DNA from: CAZUDO01 sp964618895
GTDB lineage: Bacteria > Desulfobacterota > Binatia > DP-6
Length of the DNA stretch: 64,000 bases
Assembly (NCBI GenBank): GCA_964618895.1
Contig: CAZUDO010000059.1
Coordinates: 181,956-245,955, forward strand
Direction of reading: 5' to 3'
Below the pieces are notes generated by a model. The model was not told the origin of the DNA, did not search any database, and saw only the letters and a list, made by a program, of their open reading frames with translations. Positions 39,413-48,916 of this stretch are shown piece by piece. A program made the position numbers and the translations under genes. Numbering within the stretch: the stretch's first letter is position 1; each line of letters starts with the position of its first letter.

Positions 39413-41088
39413 CGACGCTGCTCGCCCCGCGCCTGTACGCCACCCGGAACGCCTTCCGGCGCGCGCCGCTGCGCGCCGCCGTGCTGGCCGTGCTGCTGGC
39501 GCTCTTCTGGGGCGTGGTGTTCGCGCTGGTCGCGCGTATCCTCGACTACTTCCAGACCCTCGGCGACTTCGGCCCGCTGCTCACCCAACGCCTGCTGGCG
39601 CTCCTCTTCCTCACCTTCTTCGGCATCCTGGTGGTCAGCAACACCGTCACCGCCCTCACCACCTTCTACCTGGCCGGCGACGTGCCGCTCCTGCTGGCGG
39701 CGCCGATCCCCTTCCGGCGCCTGCACGCCGCACGCTTCATCGAAACGCTGGTGTCGTCGTCGTGGATGGTGCTCCTCTTCGGCCTGCCCATCTTCCTCGC
39801 CTACGGGGTCGTCTATCGGGCCGGGCCCCTCTTCTTCGTGGCGACGCTCGCGGTGCTGGCGACGTTCGTGGTCATTCCGGCGGGGCTGGGCGTCCTGGTG
39901 ACGACCGGGCTGGTGCTCGTCTTTCCCGCGCAGCGGGCACGCGACGGGCTGATCGTCGGCAGCGGCGTGCTCGTCGGCGGCACGGTGCTGGCGCTGCGCT
40001 GGCTGGCGCCCGAACGCCTCGCCCAGCCGACCGGGCTGGCGGGCTTCACCGCCTTCCTGGCCGACTTCGGCGCCACCGGCTCGCCGTACCTCCCCACGAC
40101 GTGGGCCGCAGAGGCCCTGATGCCGCTGCTCGGCGCGCGCGCGGGCGAGCCGCTCTTCCACCTGGCGCTCCTCGCCAGCACGGCCGCCATGCTGTGCGTC
40201 GCCAGCGCCGCCGTCGTCGAGCGCACGTTCTTGACCGCGTGGTCGCGCGCCCAGACCGGGCGCGTCCGCGCCGACGGCACCGAGCGCCCGCTGGCGCGCT
40301 GGCTCGGCGCGCTCGTGCGGCCGTTGCCGCGCGTGCCCGGGCTCCTCCTGGCGAAGGACGTGACCGTGTTCCTGCGCGACGCCAGCCAGTGGTCGCAGCT
40401 CGTGCTGCTGGCGGCGGTGGTCGGCATCTACGTGTACAACTTCGCCGCGCTGCCGCTCGACGACGATTCCGGGCTCGCGGTCGCCATGCGGGAGCTGGCC
40501 ACGGTCCTCAATCTGGGCCTCGGCGCGTTCGTCGCCACCGCCGTCGCGGTGCGCTTCGTCTATCCGATGGTGAGCCTCGAGGGCCGGGCGTGGTGGCTGC
40601 TGCGTTCGGCGCCGGTCCCGCTGGCGGCGCTGTGGTGGAGCAAGTTCTGGATCGGGTTCGCGCCGCTGTTCGCCTTCGCCGCCGGGCTGACCGCGTTGAC
40701 CAATCACCTCCTCGCCGCCCCGGGGTGGCTGACGGCCGTGTTCCTGGTGACGCTCGTGCCGCTGGTGGCGGCGGTGGTCAGCCTCGGCCTGGCCTTCGGC
40801 GCGACCCATCCGCGCCTCGACACCCAGAACGCCGCCCAGATCGCGACCGGCTTCGGCGCCATCGTGTACATGGTGACCTGCCTCGGCGTCATCGCGCTGG
40901 TGGTGGCGTGTGCGGCGTGGCCGGTCCTCCGGCTCCTGTGGAGCATGCGCTGGCAGGTGCCGCTCACGGGCGGAGACCTGGTACGGGTGGGCGGCGGTCT
41001 CGCCGCGGCGCTGGCCGTCGGGACGACGACCTTCGTCGTGGCGCGACGCGTGGGGCTGCGGGCGTTGGCCCGGCTCGGTGGGGGTTGA
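39409..41088 (+). CDS. ABC exporter permease
   Basis: The 559-residue protein begins MTTLLAPRLYATRNAFRRAP and has about a dozen hydrophobic segments (for example LFLTFFGILVVSNTVTALTT and LFFVATLAVLATFVVIPAGL). It is larger than a simple ABC-2 permease and resembles fused-type exporter permeases with an internal loop (VERTFLTAWSRAQTGRVRAD). It pairs with the ATPase directly upstream. Transported substrate unknown. Confidence 0.85.
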
Positions 41089-41125
41089 CCCGTCGAAGCA
41101 ATCGAGGCGAGAAGTACGCCGCGCC

Positions 41126-42790
41126 ATGATCCCCGATCCGCAGCACGCCGCGCGCCCGGCCGGCTGGTCCGCGGCCGGCATCCTGACCGTCCTCTGCATC
41201 GTTTGCCTGGCGCCGTTCGTCGGCAAGGCCTTCCACGTCGACGATCCGCTGTACGTCTGGGCCGGCGAGCACATCCGGACCCACCCGCTCGACTTCTACG
41301 GCTTCGCCGTCAACTGGTTCGGGACCGAGAGCACGATGGCCACGGTGATGAAGAACCCGCCCCTGACGAGCTACTACATCGCGCTGGCGAGTCTCGTGCT
41401 CGGGCGCAGCGAAGCCGCCCTGCACGTGGCGTTCATGGTGCCGGCGGTCGGGGCGGTGCTGGGTACGTACGCCGTGGCTACCCTGCTGTGCGCACGGCCG
41501 GTGCTCGCCGCGCTCGGCACGTTGCTTACACCGCTCTTTCTGGTCTCGGCCTCCACCCTCATGTGCGACGTGCCCATGCTCTGCTTCTGGATGTGGGCGA
41601 CGTACTGCTGGGTGCGCGGCGTCACCGAGCGGCGTCCCGGGTGGCTGGTCGCAGGCGCGGGGCTGGTGACCCTATCGGCCCTGTCGAAGTACATCGGGGT
41701 GAGCCTGATTCCGCTCCTGGGCGCGTACGCACTGGCGCACAAGCGGCCGCTCGCGTGCCTGCCGCTCCTCATCCCGGTCGCCGTGCTGGCGGCCTACCAG
41801 TGGGGCACGCAGCAACTCTACGGCCAGGGCCTGCTGCTCGACGCCATGGCCTCGGCCACGAGCCTGCGCTGGACGGAGACCGTGTCCACCGCCGCCAAGG
41901 TGATCACGGCCCTGTCGTTCACCGGCGGCGGGTGCATCACGGCCGTCGCGTGCCTCGCGAGCGGCGTCGGGTGGCGCGTGCGGATCGCCGGCACGTTCGG
42001 CGGGGTGGCCGTGACGGTGGCGCTCCTCGCCGTCGATCCCTTCCCGATCGACCCGCTGCGCCTCGACGGCCACACGCGCTGGGCCTACGTGGCGCAGCTC
42101 GGCCTGTTCGCCTCGTGCGGCCTGACGCTCGTGGCCGCGGTCGCACGCGAGCTGTGGCGCCGGCGCGATCCCGAGGCGCGGCTGCTCGCCCTCTGGGTGG
42201 CGGGAACCCTGGTCTTCGCCGCGGCCGCCAACTGGACGGTGAACGGCCGCGCCCTGCTGCCGCTCGCACCGGCGGCGGGCATCGTCGCGGCACGCGCGGC
42301 GGCGCGTCCGGGCCGGTGGTGGCCGGTGGCACCGCTGGCGGCAGGAGCGGCCCTGTCACTGCTCTGCGTCCACGCGGACAGCGCGCAGGCGGAGACCGCG
42401 CGCGTGGCGGCGACACGGGTCCGCGAGCTCGCCGCGGGCAGATCCGGCACGGTCTGGTTCCTCGGCCACTGGGGGTTCCAGTACTACATGCAGGCCTGGG
42501 GCGCCCGGCCCGCCGACGCGCTCCGGCTGGCTCCGGTCGAGGGCGACCTGCTCGCCGAGGCGCTCAACAACTCGCACAATTTCCAGCTCGACGTCCCCGC
42601 CGACGCGGTCGAGGTGGTCGAGCGACTGGCGCTGCCGGTGTTTCCATGGCTCGGCACGATGCGTATCGAGCTGCACGCGGGCTTCTACAGCGATCAGTGG
42701 GGAGCGCTGCCGTACGGGTTCGGCAACGCCCCACCGGAGCAGTACGATGTCGTGGCGGTGAAACGGGCAGGCATCCGGGCGGCGTTGTAG
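41126..42790 (+). CDS. Multipass membrane glycosyltransferase-like protein (GT39/PMT fold)
   Basis: The 554-residue protein begins with a hydrophobic helix followed by KAFHVDDPLYVWAGEHI, the acidic D-D/E motif in the first periplasmic loop of PMT/ArnT-type transferases, then TVMKNPPLTSYYIAL and about ten further helices. It likely moves a sugar from a lipid-phosphate donor in the inner membrane. Acceptor unknown. It starts 37 bp after the permease and may belong to the same transcript. Confidence 0.75.
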   Translation: MIPDPQHAARPAGWSAAGILTVLCIVCLAPFVGKAFHVDDPLYVWAGEHIRTHPLDFYGFAVNWFGTESTMATVMKNPPLTSYYIALASLVLGRSEAALHVAFMVPAVGAVLGTYAVATLLCARPVLAALGTLLTPLFLVSASTLMCDVPMLCFWMWATYCWVRGVTERRPGWLVAGAGLVTLSALSKYIGVSLIPLLGAYALAHKRPLACLPLLIPVAVLAAYQWGTQQLYGQGLLLDAMASATSLRWTETVSTAAKVITALSFTGGGCITAVACLASGVGWRVRIAGTFGGVAVTVALLAVDPFPIDPLRLDGHTRWAYVAQLGLFASCGLTLVAAVARELWRRRDPEARLLALWVAGTLVFAAAANWTVNGRALLPLAPAAGIVAARAAARPGRWWPVAPLAAGAALSLLCVHADSAQAETARVAATRVRELAAGRSGTVWFLGHWGFQYYMQAWGARPADALRLAPVEGDLLAEALNNSHNFQLDVPADAVEVVERLALPVFPWLGTMRIELHAGFYSDQWGALPYGFGNAPPEQYDVVAVKRAGIRAAL

Positions 42791-42914
42791 GCCCCGGGGG
42801 CAGATTGCGGTCCGAACATCCGGGACAGCTGCCCGCGCAACGCCGACATCACGCGGGGCCGACGACGGGCAGGCGGGAACCCGACGCGGGGGTTGAGATA
42901 TGCCCCGTGTCACC

Positions 42915-42933
42915 TTGACAAACGAACGTTTGT
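42915..42933. promoter_or_regulatory. TetR-type operator with overlapping -35
   Basis: ACAAACG-AA-CGTTTGT (42918-42933) is a perfect palindrome with a two-base centre, 17 bp before the ATG of the TetR gene. TTGACA (42915-42920) overlaps its left arm and is a consensus -35; no strong -10 is obvious. Self-repression by the TetR protein, and control of the cluster behind it, is the simplest reading. Confidence 0.6.
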
Positions 42934-42950
42934 TCAGGTAGGCGGGGGGC

Positions 42951-43577
42951 ATGGCCGTTCGTGCCGCCGCGACCCCGCCGCGCGAGGCGCCGACCACCCG
43001 CGACATCATCCTAGACGCGGCCGAGCGGCGGTTCGCCGAGCGCGGCTTCGCCGGCGTGTCGATGCGCGAGATCGCGGCCGCCACCGGGCTCCGCAACCAG
43101 GCGAGCCTCTACCATCACTTCCGCGACAAGCAGGACCTGTACGAGGCCGTCCTGGCCCGTGGCGTCGAGCCGATCGTCGCCCTGGTGGCGGACAGCGCCA
43201 CGGCGGCCGCCAGCACCGGGGCGGTCGACGCCGTCCTCGATCACATCCTCGACTACCTCGAGGCGCATCCGCACCTCCCCCGTCTCATCCAGCGCGCGGG
43301 GCTTGACGATGCGCGCCAGCTGCGCAGCACCCTGGCGCACTTTCTCCGTCCCCTGTACGCCCAGGGCCTGCGCGTCCTCGCCGACCGCGCCGGCCGCTGG
43401 CAGGCCGCCGACCTCCCGCACCTGGCCGCCGGCCTCTACCATCTGATCTTCGGCTATTTCGCCAGCAGCACGCTGCTCGAGCTGGTCACCGAGCAGAATC
43501 CGCGCAGCGCCACCGCGGTGGCGCGCCAACGCCAGTTCGTCAAATCCGCCATCGCCCAGCTCCTGGGCGAACTCTGA
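42951..43577 (+). CDS. TetR family regulator
   Basis: The 208-residue protein has an N-terminal HTH: TRDIILDAAERRFAERGFAG, SMREIAAATGLRNQASLYHH and FRDKQDLYEAVL. The C-terminal ligand domain has AHPHLPRLIQRAGLDDARQL and GLYHLIFGYFASSTLLELV. It is the first gene of the 42.9-52.3 kb cluster, 11 bp before the P450, with a palindromic operator upstream. It likely senses an acyl-CoA or lipid intermediate (inference from neighbours). Confidence 0.88.
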   Translation: MAVRAAATPPREAPTTRDIILDAAERRFAERGFAGVSMREIAAATGLRNQASLYHHFRDKQDLYEAVLARGVEPIVALVADSATAAASTGAVDAVLDHILDYLEAHPHLPRLIQRAGLDDARQLRSTLAHFLRPLYAQGLRVLADRAGRWQAADLPHLAAGLYHLIFGYFASSTLLELVTEQNPRSATAVARQRQFVKSAIAQLLGEL

Positions 43578-43588
43578 GAGGGCCTCCC

Positions 43589-44812
43589 ATGCAGCTTCGC
43601 GATGTGAATCTGATCGACCCCGACCGTTTCCTGAACGGTCCGCCCCACGACGCGTTCGCCCTCCTGCGCCGCGAGGCCCCCGTCTTCTGGCACGAGAACC
43701 CGACCGGCGACGGCTTCTGGGTGCTCACGCGCTATCACGACCTGTGGAAGGTGTCGCTCGACCAGCACACGTTCTCCTCGGCGCGCAAAGGCCCCATCCT
43801 GCGCGAGTTCAACCAGGAGGAGCTCGATGCGCAGGCCAACATCATGCTGGGCATGGATCCGCCACGGCATACCAAGTACCGGCGCATCGTAAACCTCGGC
43901 TTCTCGCCGAAGATGGTGAACCGGCTCGAGACGCACATCCGCGACATCACGAACACCGTCATCGACAACGTCGCGGCGCGCGGCAGCTGCGACTTCGTCG
44001 CCGACATTGCCGCCGAGCTGCCGCTGCAGGTCATCGTCGAGATGATGGGCGTGCCCCTGGAGGACCGCCATCGCGTCTTCGACTGGAGCAACAAGCTGAT
44101 CGGTTTCGACGATCCGCAGTACCAGGAGACGCCCGACACCGGGAAGATCGCCGCCGTCGAGGTCTACATGTACGCCCAGGAGCTGGCCGAGCGCCGGCGG
44201 CGGGAACCGAAGGACGACCTCGCCACCGTCCTCCTGAACGCCGAGGTCGAAGGCGAGAAGCTGTCCGAGATCGACTTCAACTCCTTCTTCCTGCTGCTGC
44301 TCGTCGCCGGCAACGAGACCACGCGCAACAGCATCTCGGGCGGCATGCTGACCCTCATCCAGCATCCCGAGCAACGCGCCCGGCCCCTCGCCAACCCCGG
44401 CCTCATCGACGCGACCATCGAGGAGATCGTGCGCTGGGTGTCGCCGGTGCAGGTGTTCATCCGGACCGCCACCCGCGACACCGAGATTCGCGGCGTGCCC
44501 ATCAAAGAAGGCCAGCGCGTCAGCCTCTGGTACGGCGCCGCCAATCGCGACGAGGAGATCTTCCCCGACGGCCATCGCTTCGACGTGGGCCGCACGCCGA
44601 ACGACCACCTCGGCTTCGGCATCGGGCCGCACTTCTGCCTCGGCGCCAACCTGGCGCGCCTCGAGATGAAGGTCATGTTCCAGGAGCTGTTCAAGCGCCT
44701 GCCAGACATCGAGCTGGCAGGGCGCGTGGAACGCCTGCGCTCCTACTTCATCAGCGGCATCAAGACGATGCCCGTCCGCTTCACCCCCGAGCGGCGCCGC
44801 GCCTCGGCTTGA
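43589..44812 (+). CDS. Cytochrome P450
   Basis: The 407-residue soluble P450 has the I-helix LLVAGNETTRN (240-247), E279-x-x-R282 in IEEIVRW, and the heme loop FGIGPHFCLGANLAR with Cys350. LGMDPPRHTKYRRIVNLGFS and FDWSNKLIGFDD resemble CYP125/CYP142-like sterol or alkyl hydroxylases. Ferredoxin and reductase partners are not in the window. Position behind TetR and before acyl-CoA genes suggests terminal hydroxylation of a lipid or sterol side chain. Confidence 0.9.
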   Translation: MQLRDVNLIDPDRFLNGPPHDAFALLRREAPVFWHENPTGDGFWVLTRYHDLWKVSLDQHTFSSARKGPILREFNQEELDAQANIMLGMDPPRHTKYRRIVNLGFSPKMVNRLETHIRDITNTVIDNVAARGSCDFVADIAAELPLQVIVEMMGVPLEDRHRVFDWSNKLIGFDDPQYQETPDTGKIAAVEVYMYAQELAERRRREPKDDLATVLLNAEVEGEKLSEIDFNSFFLLLLVAGNETTRNSISGGMLTLIQHPEQRARPLANPGLIDATIEEIVRWVSPVQVFIRTATRDTEIRGVPIKEGQRVSLWYGAANRDEEIFPDGHRFDVGRTPNDHLGFGIGPHFCLGANLARLEMKVMFQELFKRLPDIELAGRVERLRSYFISGIKTMPVRFTPERRRASA

Positions 44813-44848
44813 CGGGCGCGCGCCAGGTTCAGTAACGGAGCACACCGC

Positions 44849-45298
44849 ATGTCGACCGTCGCGCCGCTGTTCCAGGACGTCACGATGGAGTTCCCCTACA
44901 AGCACTCCACGGGGGAGACCATCGGCCGCTTCCTGGCCGGCCTGAAAGAGCAGAAGCGCATCTGGGGCCAGCGCGTCGCCGGCCTCGGCGTGGTCGTGCC
45001 GCCGGTCGGCTACTCGGAAGTCGACGGGTCTCCCGCCGGCGAATGGGTCGAAGTGCAACCCACCGGCGTCGTCACCGCGGCGGCGCGCGTGCACACGCCG
45101 ATCGCGGGGCTGCATCCCTCGACCACCCCCTTCGCCTTCGTGCTGGTACAGCTCGACGGCGCCGACACCGCGCTGGCGCACATCGTCACCCACGGTCTCG
45201 ACCGCCTGCGCGTCGGGGCACGGGTCGAAGCCGTATGGGCGCCCGACGAGGCGCGCCAGGGCACCATCCGCGACATCGCCTGCTTCCGGATCATTTGA
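44849..45298 (+). CDS. DUF35 OB-fold protein lacking the zinc-ribbon cysteines
   Basis: The 149-residue product has the DUF35 OB-fold (TGVVTAAARVHTPIAGLHPS and FAFVLVQLDGADTALAHIV) but the ribbon region reads IWGQRVAGLGVVVPPVGY with no Cys. DUF35 partners of Ltp2-type aldolases and MaoC-type hydratases use the OB-fold to contact CoA substrates; a metal-free ribbon is a plausible variant. Followed 3 bp later by a second DUF35-like gene. Confidence 0.8.
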   Translation: MSTVAPLFQDVTMEFPYKHSTGETIGRFLAGLKEQKRIWGQRVAGLGVVVPPVGYSEVDGSPAGEWVEVQPTGVVTAAARVHTPIAGLHPSTTPFAFVLVQLDGADTALAHIVTHGLDRLRVGARVEAVWAPDEARQGTIRDIACFRII

Positions 45299-45301
45299 CC
45301 G

Positions 45302-45802
45302 ATGAACGAGCCCCCCAAGGACCCCGTCAAGTACGTGGACGCCACCGTCCGCCTGCCGTACCACTACGTCGCCGGCGACTGCCGCGCCCAGTACCTGCGC
45401 GCGCTCAAGGACAAGCGCATCCTGGGCTCGAAGTGCTCCACGACGGGCAAGGTGTTCGTGCCGCCCATCGTCGCCTCGCCGGAGAGCTTCGCGCCTTGCG
45501 ACGAGCTGGTCGACCTGCCCCATCGTGGCGTGATCACCACCTTCTGCATCGTGCGCATCCCGGTCATCGGGCGCGAGGTCGAGCTGCCGTACGTCGCCGC
45601 GTCGATCGCGCTCGATGGCGCCGACATCTCGATGTACGCGCTCGTCCAGGAGTGCAAGCCCGAAGACGTGCGCATGGGCATGCGCGTCGAGGCGGTGTGG
45701 AAGCCCGACGGCGAACGCCGGGGCGACCACGGGGACATCCGCTACTTCCGCCCGACCGGCGAGCCCGACATGCCGTTCGACACCTTCATCCACCGCCTAT
45801 GA
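45302..45802 (+). CDS. DUF35 OB-fold protein, second copy
   Basis: The 166-residue product begins MNEPPKDPVKYVDATVRLPY and has GSKCSTTGKVFVPPIVASPE, a ribbon with mostly lost Cys pairs, then GVITTFCIVRIPVIGREVEL and YVAASIALDGADISMYALV. Two DUF35 genes before two thiolase-like genes fit one small partner per large subunit. It overlaps the next start by 4 bases (ATGA). Confidence 0.82.
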   Translation: MNEPPKDPVKYVDATVRLPYHYVAGDCRAQYLRALKDKRILGSKCSTTGKVFVPPIVASPESFAPCDELVDLPHRGVITTFCIVRIPVIGREVELPYVAASIALDGADISMYALVQECKPEDVRMGMRVEAVWKPDGERRGDHGDIRYFRPTGEPDMPFDTFIHRL

Positions 45803-46920
45803 GCCGGCTCCGCAACGTCGCCGTCGTCGGGTTTGCGCAGCTCCCGATCGTCGCGCGAGACGAGCACCGCATGGCCACCGAGATGCTCTACCCGGTGGTG
45901 CGCGAGGCGCTCGCCCAGTGCGGCGTCGAGCGCGACGCCATCGACTACCAGGTGGCCGGCTCGACCGACTACATGGACGGCCGCCCCTTCGGCTTCGTCG
46001 CCGCCCTCGACGTGACCGGCTCGTGGCCCGCGCGCCAGGACCTGCACCTCGAGATGGACGCCGCCTTCGGCGCCTACTACGCCTGGGTGAAGATGCAGAC
46101 CGGCGAGATCGACACCGCGCTCGTCGTCGGGCACGGGAAAACGTCGGAGGGCGAGCCCGATCGCGTGCTGAACCTGCAGCTCGACCCCTACTACCAGGCC
46201 CCCATGGGCCTCGATCCGACGTCCACCGCCGCCCTCCAGGCGAGCGCCTACATGGCGCGCACGGGCACAACCGATCGCGACCTGGCCGAGGTGGCCGCCC
46301 GCCGGCGCACTGCCGGCGCGAAGAACCCCGACGCGCAGGTGCGCACACCCGCGACCGCCGACGAGCTGCAGAAAACCCCGTGGGCCGTCGAGCCGCTCCG
46401 GCGCGGCTACCTGCCCCCCATCGGCGAGAGCGCCACCTGTCTCATCCTGGCGGCCGAGGGCAAGGCGGAGACGCTCTGCGACCGGCCGGTGTGGATCCAC
46501 GGCACCGACCATCGCACCGAGATGCAGACCCTCGGCGCCCGCGATCTGTCGCGCAGCGCGAGCGCCCGCCTGGCCGCCGAGAAGGCGTTCGCCATGGCCG
46601 GGCTCGCACGCGCCACCGAGGTCGACGTGGTCGAGTTCCTGGCCACCAACCCGGCCGAAGCCCTCATCCTGTGCGAAGCGCTCGGCCTCGACGCGCGCGC
46701 CGAGCGGCCGGCGATCAACCCGTCGGGCGGTCCGCTGTGCGGCCATCCCATCATGTCGACGGGCCTGATCCGCCTGGGCGAGGCGTTCCGCCAGCTGGCC
46801 GGCCGTGCCGGCGAGCGCCAGGTGCCGGGCGCAGCGCGCGCCATCGCGCATGCGGCGCAGGGCCACTGCCTGCAGCACAACCTGGTCTGGGTGCTGGGCA
46901 CGTCGCGGAGGTGGGCATGA
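45799..46920 (+). CDS. Thiolase-like protein without nucleophilic Cys (Ltp2-like candidate)
   Basis: The 373-residue protein begins MSRLRNVAVVGFAQLPIVAR and has the thiolase fold end NPSGGPLCGHPIMSTGLIRL. The usual Cys block is replaced by RQDLHLEMDAAFGAYYAW with no Cys. Two nearby Tyr residues and an adjacent DUF35 gene resemble Ltp2 retro-aldolases, but assignment is inference. Translationally coupled to its neighbours on both sides. Confidence 0.8.
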   Translation: MSRLRNVAVVGFAQLPIVARDEHRMATEMLYPVVREALAQCGVERDAIDYQVAGSTDYMDGRPFGFVAALDVTGSWPARQDLHLEMDAAFGAYYAWVKMQTGEIDTALVVGHGKTSEGEPDRVLNLQLDPYYQAPMGLDPTSTAALQASAYMARTGTTDRDLAEVAARRRTAGAKNPDAQVRTPATADELQKTPWAVEPLRRGYLPPIGESATCLILAAEGKAETLCDRPVWIHGTDHRTEMQTLGARDLSRSASARLAAEKAFAMAGLARATEVDVVEFLATNPAEALILCEALGLDARAERPAINPSGGPLCGHPIMSTGLIRLGEAFRQLAGRAGERQVPGAARAIAHAAQGHCLQHNLVWVLGTSRRWA

Positions 46921-48068
46921 GCCGGCCAGTCGCGGTCGTCGGCGTCGGGCAGACGCAGCATGCGTCCCGGCGCGCCGACGTAAACGTCGCCGGGCTGGTG
47001 CGCGAGGCGGTCGACCGCTGTCTCCGGGACGCCGGCCTCGAGCACCGGGACATCGACGCGGTCGTGATCGGCAAGGCGCCCGACATGCTGGAGGGCATCG
47101 CGCAGCCCGAGCAGTTCCTGGTGGGCGCGCTCGGCGCCCACATGAAGCCCATGCTGCGCGTGCACACGGCCGGCTCGGTCGGCGCGTCGACCGCGCTCAC
47201 CGCCGTGACCCACGTGGCCTCCGGCCTCTACGACCGCGTGCTCACCGTCGCCTTCGAGAAACAGTCGGAAGGCAACGCGATGTGGGCGCTGTCGCCCAAC
47301 CTGCCCTTCACGCCGCCGCTGGTGGCGGGCGCGGGCGGCTTCTTCGCGCCCTACTGCCGCGCCTACATCGCCAAAACCGGCTGCCCGCCGCACATCGGTC
47401 CGCTGGTCGCCGCCAACGCGCGCGACAACGGCGCCCGCAACCAGTACGCCCACCTGCGCGAGCCCATGACGGTCGAGGACGTGATGAACTCGCCCGTCCT
47501 GTGGGACCCGATCCGCTTCGGCGAGACCTGTCCGTCGTCCGACGGCGCGGTCGCCATGGTGGTGGCGTCGGGCGAGGTCGCCAAGAAGGGCCCGCGCAAG
47601 CCCGCCTGGGTCAAGGCCGGCTACTCGTTCGCCGAGGCGATGTGGGTGCCGGGTCGCGACCAGGTAAGCCCGAGCGCCGGAAAGATCTGCGCCAAGGCCG
47701 TCTACGACAAGGCCGGCATCCGCGACCCGTGGAAGGAGATCCAGACCGCGGAGCTCTACGTCCCGTTCGCGTGGTTCGAGCCCATGTGGCTCGAGAACCT
47801 CGGCTTCTGCGCCGAGGGCGAGGGCTGGAAGATCGTCGACCGGGGCGAGCAGAAGATGGGTGCGCACCTCCCCATCAACCCATCCGGCGGCGTGCTGTGC
47901 ACGAACCCGATTGGCGCCTCAGGCATGCTCCGGCTCGGCGAGGCCGCGCTCCAGGTGATGGGGCGCGCAGGCGAGCACCAGGTCGGGGGCGTCAAGAACG
48001 CCCTCGGTCACGCCTACGGCGGCGGCGCACAGTACTTCGCCATGTGGGTCGTCAGCACCGAGCTCTAG
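46917..48068 (+). CDS. Thiolase-like protein, second copy, without nucleophilic Cys
   Basis: The 383-residue protein begins MSRPVAVVGVGQTQHASRRA and has RVHTAGSVGASTALTAVTHV where the nucleophile should be (Gly instead of Cys), INPSGGVLCTNPIGASGMLR and a C-terminal ALGHAYGGGAQYFAMWVV (His in place of the second Cys). The HTAGSVG variant is a recognised acetyl-CoA acetyltransferase-like subgroup of actinobacteria and related lineages whose reaction is unclear. Starts with a 4-base overlap. Confidence 0.82.
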   Translation: MSRPVAVVGVGQTQHASRRADVNVAGLVREAVDRCLRDAGLEHRDIDAVVIGKAPDMLEGIAQPEQFLVGALGAHMKPMLRVHTAGSVGASTALTAVTHVASGLYDRVLTVAFEKQSEGNAMWALSPNLPFTPPLVAGAGGFFAPYCRAYIAKTGCPPHIGPLVAANARDNGARNQYAHLREPMTVEDVMNSPVLWDPIRFGETCPSSDGAVAMVVASGEVAKKGPRKPAWVKAGYSFAEAMWVPGRDQVSPSAGKICAKAVYDKAGIRDPWKEIQTAELYVPFAWFEPMWLENLGFCAEGEGWKIVDRGEQKMGAHLPINPSGGVLCTNPIGASGMLRLGEAALQVMGRAGEHQVGGVKNALGHAYGGGAQYFAMWVVSTEL

Positions 48069-48095
48069 CGCCAACCCGATTCGTCGAGGAGACCT

Positions 48096-48908
48096 ATGGC
48101 CGAACCAGCAGTGCTGTACGAAAAGTCGGGCGGTATCGCCGTCGTCACCATGAACCGGCCCGAGGTGCGGAACGCGCTCAACGCGGAGATGCTCTGCCGG
48201 CTGGCGGACGCGTGGCAGGACGTGAACGACGACCCGGCGGTGCGGGCCGCGATCTTCACCGGGGCGGGCGAGCAGGCCTTCTGTGCCGGCGCGGACCTCG
48301 ATCGGCTGGTGCGCATGATGCAGGGGCTGCGGCCGGCGGAGACCGAGTTCGACGACCGCATCAAGAACGACATCTCGCTCATCTACAAAGGGCTGCTGCG
48401 CAACTTCGAGGTCGTGAAGCCGATCATCGCGGCGGTGAAGGGCTACTGCGTCGCGGGTGGGACGGAGATGCTGCAGGCGACCGACATCCGGGTCGCCGCC
48501 GACGATGCCCGCTTCGCGGTCGCCGAGGTGAAGCACAGTCTCTTTCCGATGGGCGGCTCCACCGTCCGGCTCGCGCGCCAGATCCCCTTCTGCAACGCGA
48601 TGGAGATCCTGCTGACCGGCGAGCAGTTCTCGGCCGCCGAGGCGCTTCGGATCGGCCTCATCAACAAGGTCGTGCCCGCCAAACGCGTCATGGAGGAGGC
48701 CCGGCGCTACGCGGAGATCATCTGCGAGAACGGACCGATCGCGGTGCAGGCCGTGAAGCGTTCGGTGCTGGCATGCCTCGGCGTCCCGACGGCGCAAGCG
48801 CTCGAGAAGGAGCTCGAGATCGGCATTCCGGCCTCCATGTCAGAGGATGCGCGCGAGGGCACCAAGGCGTTCAAGGAGAAGCGGAAGCCCGTCTTCCAGG
48901 GACGCTAG
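48096..48908 (+). CDS. Enoyl-CoA hydratase/isomerase (crotonase)
   Basis: The 270-residue protein begins MAEPAVLYEKSGGIAVVTMN and has NRPEVRNALNAEML, GEQAFCAGADLDRL for the oxyanion loop and VKGYCVAGGTEMLQATDIRV; the position of the second catalytic Glu is VAEVKHSLFPMGGSTVRL. Good GAGGAG ribosome site. It hydrates the enoyl-CoA made by an acyl-CoA dehydrogenase. No dehydrogenase gene is in this cluster; the two in the window lie at 12.3 and 24.3 kb. Confidence 0.9.
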   Translation: MAEPAVLYEKSGGIAVVTMNRPEVRNALNAEMLCRLADAWQDVNDDPAVRAAIFTGAGEQAFCAGADLDRLVRMMQGLRPAETEFDDRIKNDISLIYKGLLRNFEVVKPIIAAVKGYCVAGGTEMLQATDIRVAADDARFAVAEVKHSLFPMGGSTVRLARQIPFCNAMEILLTGEQFSAAEALRIGLINKVVPAKRVMEEARRYAEIICENGPIAVQAVKRSVLACLGVPTAQALEKELEIGIPASMSEDAREGTKAFKEKRKPVFQGR

Positions 48909-48916
48909 CGACGCCG

